Shown: piece by piece, positions 56,231 to 64,000 of the stretch
How positions within the stretch are numbered: the stretch's first letter is position 1
Layout: each line of letters starts with the position of its first letter
NCBI GenBank assembly: GCA_029641185.1
Contig: JAPWGK010000002.1
Location: forward strand, 1,116,001 to 1,180,000
Length of the DNA stretch: 64,000 bases
From: Pseudofabraea citricarpa
Taxonomy: Eukaryota; Ascomycota; Leotiomycetes; Helotiales; Dermateaceae
Direction of reading: 5' to 3'
Notes under the pieces: model-generated
Told to the model about the DNA's origin: nothing
What the model saw: only the letters and a program-made list of their open reading frames with translations
Databases searched by the model: none
Made by a program: the position numbers and the translations under genes

Positions 56231-57801
56231 TTACACAGATCTGGCTACACCTATTAAAATATCCTGTAAGCTGGTTCCCGCCGTTATCCTGCTCTTATGG
56301 TCCCCTTTGTCTCTCAGATCTTTGCACTTCCAATAGGAATCCATAGAATCTACAGTATACAGCTCCTCGGATCCTTTCAATGAACTCCTTTGATGGACAT
56401 AGATCGTTTTTGCTCCTGCTGTAATAAGCAATTTCACCAAGTCTACGGAATCCAACGAAATAGCCCAGTCGAGAGCAGTAGCCATAGCCTTGACATCTGC
56501 ACCGCGTTTAATAAAAAGCTTTGCAGTTTCTGCGTCTCCATTCATAGCCATGTACAGCAGAGGTGTCCTTCCTGATGCCCCTGCAAGATTTACATCTGCG
56601 CCCTTGGAAAGGAGCAAATGTATGAGGGGTTTGTTGCCATGTAGACATGCTGTAGTTAAGGCTGTTGCTTCATATGGTTGGGCTTCAAAAACCATCTCTC
56701 TTACACGAAAATTGATATCGGCGCCCCTGCCGAGTAGATATTTGACCATAGCAAGGTCATTAACTACGATTGCTGCAGTTAAGGGAACGTGATGAGCGAG
56801 TTTGTAATCTCGGTTGATTCTTGCACCGTTATCGAGTAACAACTGAACAACAGCTTTCTTGCCCTTGATAATTGCGTAGCATAGTGGAGACATTAGCAGA
56901 TCTGAAATCCCATTGACATTAGCACGTCGTTCGATTAGCCAAGACACTGCTAAGATGTTGCTCTTCATTATAGCATGCACCAATGGTGTTTTTGTCTCAG
57001 GAGAACCATCAGGGGCATTAGTGTCGGCTCCAAGTTGGTATAGCCGAAGTGCCGTTTCCAGTTGGCCATTGCTAATGGCTTCGATAAGGGGACTAAAGCC
57101 GGTCCGATTTTGGGCATTGATGTTTGCACCCTTCTTGACCAACCACTGTACCATCTGCAAATCCCCTCGATTGAACGCTGTAGTGAAAGAGGTGTTTCCT
57201 GTGCCATCTCGCACGTCTATATTGACACCCCGTCGCAGTGCGTTTGAAGCAGTCTTATAATCTCCTGATAGGCAAGCTTGCAAAAATGCTGCATCGTTTC
57301 TCAAAGCGCTGTTCAAAAGACGAAGAACTCGGTTTTGGGGTTTTGGCGAACGTTGGACTACGATCTGAGATGCCCTGGTCATTACATTAGCCATATACGA
57401 CGAGCTTTCGATACCCAAACATACCCGAGGAAAACGGCCAACATCAAAATATTGGAGGTAAGCCGAGCTCGCAGGTCAGCCACATTATCTGAGTTCCATC
57501 TCAATCTATCCATCGTACGTTTACTCTTCGATCCCAAGCTCGCATATTTCTCAAGAAGGGTTTGCATTTCCAGCAAAATCCCATAACAGCCATTGAAAAT
57601 GGTATCAAGCCCAGCATTTCTACTTTTCGACAGTTCTTCGCCTTCCAGAACCTCCTGGATTTTTCGCAGGACCACACAAAGCGAGGCTACCTCAGCCTTA
57701 AGGTTTTGGAAGTGTGCGGGCGCGTCGCGGAAGGATATGTATACCGTACATGCAAGCTTGCCGACTGCGATGCAGTCGCCAACACTGTATCCAAAGCTCA
57801 T
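56231..57801 (-). CDS. ankyrin-repeat protein with fungal NLR-type N-terminal domain
   Basis: Exons 57425-57801 and 56231-57374, with a 50-bp intron (57375-57424), give 506 aa. The start at MSFGYSVGDCIAVGKLACTV is typical of the helical N-terminal domain of many fungal NLR-like and ankyrin proteins (S-x-GD-x-IA-x-x-KLA-x-x-VY). It continues through AEVASLCVVLRKIQEVLEG to about residue 125. There is then no NACHT or NB-ARC domain; ankyrin repeats run from about 160 to 460 (for example LVKKGANINAQNRTGFSPLI, LLDNGARINRDYK, LLGRGADINF, LLSKGADVNLAG, GRTPLLYMAMNGDAETAKLF). Family knowledge: this layout resembles incompatibility or immune-type receptors lacking the nucleotide-binding core. No membrane segment is seen. 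Role in non-self recognition is inferred only. Confidence 0.88.
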
Positions 57802-58323
57802 GGTATAGATATAGATTTGAAGTGAGAGAGATGGAGAGATGCAAATTGTAGTGTCTGTGCTTTTCATGGCTAAGAGTCAGCGATGCTATAAAAAGCCATA
57901 AGCTAGCGTGCAAGAAGCGAGGTAATAAAGATCTGTTCTCTTACTTGATAGGTTGAATTACCTACTGTAGGTAGTTGTACTACCTAGACATTTTCGGATG
58001 ACGAACGAGAAAGAAAAAAGTCGAACGCAATACCCAAATAGCAAAAAGCACGTGAACGTAAAACACAGTATAGTAAATGACATAATTCTTAAAACTTACG
58101 AACATATACCAGTAGGAAAGTACTAGAACACCTTTCTAGATCTTATCTCTTTGCTTGAGATGCTTAGATTGCCGCAAATTATGATATGTACCAATGTATT
58201 GTTTTGCGATCTGGAACTTGAGACGAGCTGAGCACCGGGAGTGAGGGTGAAGATAGGCTAGACGGCATTTGAACATCGCATATGGCGACTCTCATGAGGT
58301 ACCAGTGATGGTTTGGTGTGAAA
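57802..58323. other. intergenic region between tandem minus-strand genes
   Basis: About 520 bp holding the promoter of the ankyrin gene and the 3' end of the MFS gene. It is AT-rich and nothing else is recognised. Confidence 0.5.
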
Positions 58324-59935
58324 TTAGACTGCAACCCTCTCGCTCTCATTCCCCTTGAGAAAGATTCGGCCACCGGTCCATAAGAAGGTAGCCACGCCGC
58401 CAACACCACTTAGCAAGCCCAAGGACCAGCCCATTGTCCCCCAACCAGCCCGATTGACAACAAAACCTGCCCAGATAGGACCGATAAGAGTGCCGATAGC
58501 GAACGCAGCATTGAACAAGCCAAAACCTTGAGCTGCAGCTCCTTTCTTGCCGAATCCACCAGGTCGTCTTTTTTCTTCTTCTCCCAGAACGTGATCGATC
58601 TCAGCCATTAATGGGGCCATAACCAGAGCGAGACAGAATCCAATAAGTGCCAAGAGTGCACAGAGAAGAACCTTTTGGTTCAAAGTGTTGGAAGTAACGA
58701 AGCGAAGACATACCCAGAATGGGATTGAGCCAGCCAGACCTATGGTGGTAAGCGACCGAGGTCCATACCTATCCGACAAATATCCAATAACTGGAGCGCA
58801 GAGAGCCGGAATCACAAGACAAATAAATATGAGACCAGCACCAGTTGATGTCCAAGAAAAAGTATCTTTGACGAAGATTGGAAGGACGCTGTCAAAGGCA
58901 GCGAGCGAGCTAGACTGAACAAAACAGCCAAATAAAGATGCGAGAAGTCGAGGTATTCTGAGGAGTGTTATCATAGGTGGTACCGTAACTTTGACTTTTT
59001 GAGGAATTCGAGTTTTTTCGGATTCTGGCAATTGTTGAACTTCTCCCGCTTCGTCAGAATCGTGGACTGGCTGTATCTCGCAGGTAGCAGATGCCATATC
59101 TTGCCCCACAATAGCTGTGTCAGCTGGCCTCGTTTCGTTTGATGACCACTGCTGAGCAACAGATTTCTCAATCATCATTAGTCGAAGAAATATGTCGAGA
59201 CCAATTAAAGCGAAACCCATCGCAAAGACAGAGTAATATCCAGCCTTAGCATAGACAACTCCACCAAGAAGAGGCCCTGCAAGAGAGCCTACACTGGTGG
59301 CAGCCGCCATGTAGCCCATGGCTTGCCCCATTTCTTCCTTTTCTACTGTGTCAGAAACCAAGGCAAGGCCTACAGTCCAAACAACTGCTGCAGATACCCC
59401 TTGAAAGAATCTTCCTGCGACCAAGACAGCAAGCGAGGTTCCAACGCAAAGCATGGCGGTTGAACCGCCAAGAGCAAGCAGACCGAGTAGGAGTGGACTT
59501 CGACGTGAGGTTGTTTTATCAGCAAACCAACCAAGGATAGCTATCATCCCACTTTAGTTTTGTTCCTCAGGAAAACGTTGCAGTTCGCAAGTAAAAAGTG
59601 CTCAGCCACTCACGAGATGCCACAGCCAATGCAGCTCCATATACACTCAGAAAAATAGAAGTCCATTTCTGAAGATCTTCCTCTTTGACACCCGCTCTTA
59701 CAGTTAGAGCAAAAGGCAAGACTGGAACTACTAATGAATAAAGGAAAATATCCTGTGGTCCTTTAGCTTTGTTTCTGGCAAGTTCAACACCGAGAAGACT
59801 AACAGTAAAAACAGCAATTGCAATGGTAGATATGATGAACGAGTTGGATGATCGGAATTTGAGCCATGCTGGAGCAGCAGCATTGTTTATGCGTGTTCCA
59901 TAGATGAAAGTACACCAATTTGCTTTGGTAAACAT
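58324..59935 (-). CDS. MFS exporter, DHA1 / vesicular-amine-transporter type
   Basis: Three exons, 59804-59935, 59614-59752 and 58324-59540, give 495 aa. Introns are 59753-59803 (51 bp) and 59541-59613 (73 bp). Helix 1 is SFIISTIAIAVFT joined to DIFLYSLVVPVLPFAL, a block typical of fungal MFS proteins related to SLC18 (VMAT/VAChT). Joining exons 2 and 3 at CTATCC gives YGAALAVASPILGWFADKTT, the expected helix 2 and G-x-x-AD-x-x-x-x-RR loop. Later blocks include SVAGAL-like GSLAGPLLGGVVYAKAGYYS, LSDRYGPRSL and a last loop near GFGLFNAAFAIGTLIGPIWAG. The first intron is a multiple of three with no stop, so unspliced message would insert 17 residues in helix 1. Family knowledge: exports amines, drugs or toxins by proton exchange. 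The substrate is unknown. Divergent from the PLP decarboxylase gene at 60648. Confidence 0.92.
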
Positions 59936-60647
59936 GCTTGACTGAGTGGTCAGGCCGATGATGTTCGATGTTGCAGGACGCTGCAAAATGTAGATGACGG
60001 AGAAGAAGAGCGGCTTGGCCAGATAGAATGACTAATTCCCTAAGATGTATGGGGCTCCGCTAACGAAATTGTCGGTGTGCCCGACATCGCTTCAGGAAAG
60101 ACGCCGTCATCGTGTGGAGATGCCTTTATCATCACGTGCATTTCAAACCAGCCGTCAAAGGCTCCCAATATAAGGAATGGTTGGCTCCTTGAATTTTTGA
60201 CGTTTGGTGGCTAGAAACTTGAGATGGAGAGGAGGAGGAATCGTTAGAAGAGTGTGATGGGGAAAGTGTTGATGCTCGCTTGAACACGACGAGCCTGACG
60301 ACAAGCTATACGAGCGGTAAAGACTGGAGTGACAAGAAGACTAGACAGCTCTAGATTCAATTACTTGTCAAGTATCTGCTAGTTGTGGATTCTGATGAAT
60401 TGTTTATAGTTTTGTAGGGTTGTGGTGTTGTAACTTGTGAGATGGGTCAAGTGGTCCACCAGGTCAAAGCATAGCTGATTACATAATACGGCCCAGTAAC
60501 AACAGGAAGGAGTTTGCGATCCCTGGATCCCAGGCTGTTCACCCCTCGATGATTACTAGGTAAGTGAGTCAACGGTAACTTATCTCTTTCTTTCTCCATC
60601 GAACCAAATCTACATCTACATTTTTTTAATATTCTCCAATTCGCATC
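59936..60647. promoter_or_regulatory. shared divergent promoter, MFS exporter / PLP decarboxylase
   Basis: About 710 bp lie between two start codons facing away from each other, so both promoters must be here. A pyrimidine-rich leader with TTTTTTTAATATTCTCC lies just before the decarboxylase ATG. No binding site for a named regulator can be identified by eye. No third gene fits in the gap. Confidence 0.55.
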
Positions 60648-62173
60648 ATGGCTTTTTCAGTGTCATCCTCATACAGCAAACTGCGAACACTCCTGGAGAC
60701 GGCATCTAATGATGCACTCCCCACATTATCAGCTTTAGAATCCGCAGCTCAATCTCTGCCAGCCTCCCTGCCAAACTCCGGATTGGGAGAAGAAGCCACA
60801 GCTGCCCATCTCCTGCAAGACATCACTCCCGGATTCAACGGGCCCAAGACGTCAGCGAACTACTATGGCTTTGTAACTGGGGGCGTGCTACCGATAGCCG
60901 AGCTAGCAGACAACATCGTGACGGCCTATGATCAGAACGCTGCTGTGCATCTTCCTGATCAGAGCATCAGCACGGTTGTTGAAGATAGAGCACTGGGTAT
61001 GTTGGTCGAGCTACTGGATCTTGGACCCGTGCAAGAATGGCCGGGAAAGATATTCACTACAGGTGCAACCGCATCGAATATTCTTGGCCTGGCGTGTGGC
61101 AGGGAATTCGTGGTTACGAAACGCCTCGAGAAGATGGGTGAGCTGCGAGGTGTTGGCGAGTTGGGTTTGTTGGCCGCTTGTGGAGAAGCTGGTATCAAGG
61201 AAATTCAGGTCTTAACGACAATGGGCCATAGCTCGCTATACAAAGCTGCAAGTGTAGTTGGTATTGGTCGAGCGTCTGTGAAAGACTTTCCTGGTAGAAA
61301 TCCATGGGAGATGGACCTTGAAAAATTGGAAGCGGAACTGAAGAGAGATGATGAAGGCGTGGTGAGTATTGTTGCAGTGAGTGCGGGAGAGGTTAACACT
61401 GGAAGATTTGCTACAGATGGCTTGCAAACAATGCAGAAGATCCGAGCATTGTGTGACAAGTATGAGGCATGGTTGCATGTAGATGGAGGTACGTGTATAG
61501 AAGAAATACCTTCTTCCCAGAGCATGACTAAGAGTGCGAAATAGCATTTGGGCTATTTGCTCGCAGCCTTCCCAAAACCTCCGAATTTGCAACTCTGCAC
61601 AAGTCAGTAGAAGGACTGGAGCTCGCCGATTCCATTACGGGAGATGGCCACAAGATGCTCAACGTTCCTTACGACTGTGGATTCTTCTTAACTCGCTCTT
61701 CGACAATCCCTTTTTCTGTATTTCAAAATCCAAATGCAGCCTATCTCGCATCCGATCCATCATCGATTCCATCACCACTCAATATCGGACTCGAGAATTC
61801 ACGGCGTTTCAGAGCTCTTCCGGTATATGCCGTTCTTCTAGCTTATGGCATACAGGGTTTCCAAGATGTTTTTACGAGGCAGGTCAGGTTAGCGCGTGAG
61901 ATTGCTAAGTATTTGGAGGAGAGTGACATATATGAGGCACTTGCTACTGACGGCACCGATACTACACATATGGTTGTTATTTTCAGAGCAAAAGACGGGG
62001 CTGTGAATCAAGATTTGGTGAAGAATATTAATTCCACGAGGAAGATCTACGTCAGTGGGACGAAATGGGATGGCAAACCAGCTGTGAGGATTGCAGTTAG
62101 CACTTGGAGGGTAGATGTCGAGCGAGACTTAAAGATTGTTCAAGAGGTGTTGGAAGAAGTGTCTAAGGCATAA
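60648..62173 (+). CDS. PLP-dependent group II (aromatic-amino-acid-type) decarboxylase
   Basis: Two exons, 60648-61488 and 61545-62173, over a 56-bp intron, give 489 aa, the normal length. The fold-type I PLP core is complete: ANYYGFVTGGVLPIAELAD (substrate-side N-terminal block), TTGATASNILGLACGRE (phosphate-binding loop), VDGGAFGLFARS (the D-x-A block across the splice) and GDGHKMLNVPYDCGF with the Schiff-base Lys at about 317. The closest known types are DOPA/tryptophan/tyrosine decarboxylases; glutamate decarboxylase is less likely. Family knowledge: reaction is amino acid to amine plus CO2, in the cytosol. The substrate cannot be read from the motifs. A divergent MFS exporter of the amine-transporter group shares the promoter region, which suggests amine formation and export. 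Confidence 0.94.
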
Positions 62174-62217
62174 ATGGCTGATGGATACGGAATATGTTGC
62201 GAGAACTAGTGGCCAAG

Positions 62218-63042
62218 CTACTTTGTTGCCAAAGGACTAAGCAACCACTTCAACTCCTGGTTTTTTTTCTCACCAGCAAGCTCTTCCAGGCCACTTGCAC
62301 TCAGAAAATCGTGATCACAGAACTCAAACCCCGGGACAACCGTCTCGCTAATCAATAGGCCACTCTTGCTTTCTTCTCCATCCGCTTCATCCGGTAATAA
62401 GAAGCTGGCTTTATACTTGCCACCTTCAACGATCCATTGCAACCTCTCTCCTCTAGCAACATTTTGGCCTACAACAAAGGTCTCGACCCGTTTCTCTTTG
62501 CCGGACTCATCGGCATGAATGAGTACGTATTGGCCACGACCTCGATGTAGAGTATGCACTGTTCTTGCGGCATTTCGGTGGAAACCACCTTGCGGACTGG
62601 ACGGAGTCAGGAGATAGTAGATGGTTGTGGATGCATTTCTAAGCTTGGGATCGAAACCTAGGAATTATCAGTCGGATTTCGATTCCGAAAAGCGTCTCAA
62701 TGCAGTTTTGGCGAAACAAAATTATATAGCTGTGCTTCTGCATCGTCAAATGAAACCTGCGATTACAAATCTGACTAGGATTGACATGAAAATATTCCGA
62801 ACCATCCGATCGATATTCGACTTACCGGGTCGTTGAGGTATTATCTCTGAGGTGTTGGATTCCTTGACCGGGAAGGGCGAAGGCACAATAGCGGGATCCC
62901 GATCTGTCTCGACATAATAGCCACCTTCAATGTTTGGTTGCATTTGTAAGGCCGCAATTAGTGATTGGATATTTGTCGGCTCTTCCCTATAGGTAGAGGA
63001 TCCAGTAAAGGACGGCTTGATTGGCAAGGTTGGGGAGGACAT
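62218..63042 (-). CDS. cupin_5 (DUF985) family protein
   Basis: Exon 1 is 62826-63042 and exon 2 is 62218-62657, over a 168-bp intron; together 218 aa. The N-terminus MSSPTLPIKPS leads into the family's opening LIAALQMQPNIEGGYYVETDR (L-x-L-x-P-H/N-x-EGGYY-x-E). After the intron come TTIYYLLTP, GGFHRNAARTVHTLHRGRGQYVLIHAD (the cupin metal-side region, with H-R-x-x-x-x-x-x-H) and VVPGFEFCDHDFLSA near the end. Family knowledge: DUF985 cupins are small beta-barrel proteins found in bacteria and fungi, often annotated as possible epimerase-like sugar-binding proteins; no firm activity. The usual histidine after EGGYY is not obvious, so metal binding is uncertain. It is convergent with the PLP decarboxylase gene, 44 bp apart. 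Confidence 0.88.
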
Positions 63043-64000
63043 TATTATTGTAACTGATGGCTTAACGAACAAGCACTCGCTAAGGAGAAGGAGGGCAGAA
63101 GAAATCTTTGGAAGTACAAGAACGTAAAGCTTGTCGACTTTTTGACAGATGAAGATGTAAACAAGCAAGTGTCAGCACTAGATAAGGTGTTGGTAGTGCC
63201 GTGAGGTTTTCATCGTCAGCATGGTCATGGTAAGCAGTGGTGTCAAATGGCGTCACCGTGATTGCTACTGTGAATTTCAGATAAGGGCGAAATCGGAATC
63301 AGAATGGATACGGCTGTGGCTGATATCTGTCTCCATCTCGGATAGGCTCTTTATTGAGCATGGTTCAAGGGATTGCCAATATCGAGAGCAGAAAGGCAAG
63401 GAGAGGCCAAAGCTGGACATGGCTGCCACATGGTTACTTCTGCAAATGCGGTGGCGGTCTCGTGCGATGCAGCAGTAGGGGGCACGCGTGAGCCGTTGGA
63501 GGACAGGATGAGATGAGATGTGATTGATACAGTAGAATTGGTGTGTGTGTTGTAGAGTGGCGGTGCGGGGGGTTGGGTTGGCTTAGGTTGGGTTGGGGCC
63601 GTGATAAGAGCTGGTAACTTATATTTAGGATGAGCAGTTGAGCAGCTTTCAGGTCACCGTAGAGGGCCAAAGAACGCGCTTAGAAGCCTCCGCCTTTCTA
63701 TTGAGGGTCTTAGCGTTGCTGCATCTGGCGATGGCCCAGGGTCTCTCCGAATTACCTGGGCCGAACCACAGACCACAGACCACAAGATCCACCGACCAGC
63801 TTTCTGCTCCTCCTTTCCTTCAGATTTGCTGTTTGACGCCCATATCACGACTGGACGACCTTGGATGCGCCTTGTTCCTGTTGAACACTGTCCTGGATGC
63901 CGTGTATTCATCTGTAGTAGCAGCGTGTCGAGTGTTTTGGTTGCTGTTTGAGACGCTTTGGCTATTTTGCAACGAGCAGCAGTAGCAGCAGCATCTCCTC
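63043..64000. other. intergenic region to window end, no gene recognised
   Basis: About 960 bp upstream of the cupin gene. Frames of 70-115 codons exist on both strands but show no family and no obvious splice partner. The text near 63540-63600 is GT/GGTTGG-rich. The end may belong to the 5' leader of a gene outside the window. Confidence 0.45.

Noticed and set aside
59936..59986. Upstream extension of the amine-type MFS protein
   Set aside because: It begins with TTG and there is no ATG before the preceding stop; ATG 59935 is used.
1..64000. tRNA, rRNA, CRISPR, insertion sequences, intact transposons
   Set aside because: No cloverleaf-type A/B box pairs, no rRNA text, no spaced identical repeats with unique spacers, and no transposase or reverse-transcriptase motifs were seen by eye. 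A covariance-model and repeat search would be the decisive test.

Overview
This is a nuclear genome segment of a filamentous ascomycete (Pezizomycotina). The evidence is short spliceosomal introns (mostly 45-80 bp, GTADGT donors, RCTAAY-like branch sites), widely spaced genes on both strands, and fungal-specific families: a HET-domain protein, cell-wall alpha-1,3-glucan synthase, an ankyrin protein with a fungal NLR-type N-terminus, and OPT, MATE and MFS transporters. The class cannot be fixed from sequence alone; Leotiomycetes is a guess. All gene models are hand-spliced, and in nearly every one the exon lengths sum to a multiple of three.

Layout. 1-6.9 kb is AT-rich and gene-poor. It holds the 5' end of a HET gene (cut by the window edge), a two-exon gene of unknown function and a secreted M28 aminopeptidase. 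6.9-20.7 kb holds a DUF885 metallopeptidase, a 20-exon oligopeptide transporter, a Kelch protein, an intracellular GH3 beta-glucosidase with a PA14 insert, and a Ser/Thr-rich single-pass membrane protein. 22.2-30.0 kb is one large minus-strand gene, alpha-1,3-glucan synthase (10 exons, 2447 aa). 32.2-46.6 kb holds an agmatinase-like ureohydrolase with a signal peptide, a ~1030-aa disordered protein, a MATE transporter, a small basic DUF2462 protein and an MFS transporter. 47.6-49.1 kb is a proline-rich unknown with a repeat-filled intron. 49.1-56.2 kb is largely a gene desert with a 17-bp minisatellite, carrying one DUF1349 gene. 56.2-63.1 kb holds an NLR-like ankyrin gene, then a divergent pair (DHA1/vesicular-amine-type MFS exporter and PLP decarboxylase) and a convergent cupin_5 (DUF985) gene.

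How the genes may work together. The LAP, DUF885 peptidase and OPT transporter fit peptide breakdown and uptake. The membrane protein next to the glucan synthase may relate to the cell wall. The PLP decarboxylase plus MFS exporter, sharing one ~710-bp promoter region, is the best candidate for a small, possibly undescribed pathway (amine formation and export). The HET and ankyrin genes lie in the two AT-rich segments, which fits recognition genes in accessory compartments. No tRNA, rRNA, CRISPR array, prokaryotic element or intact transposon was recognised.
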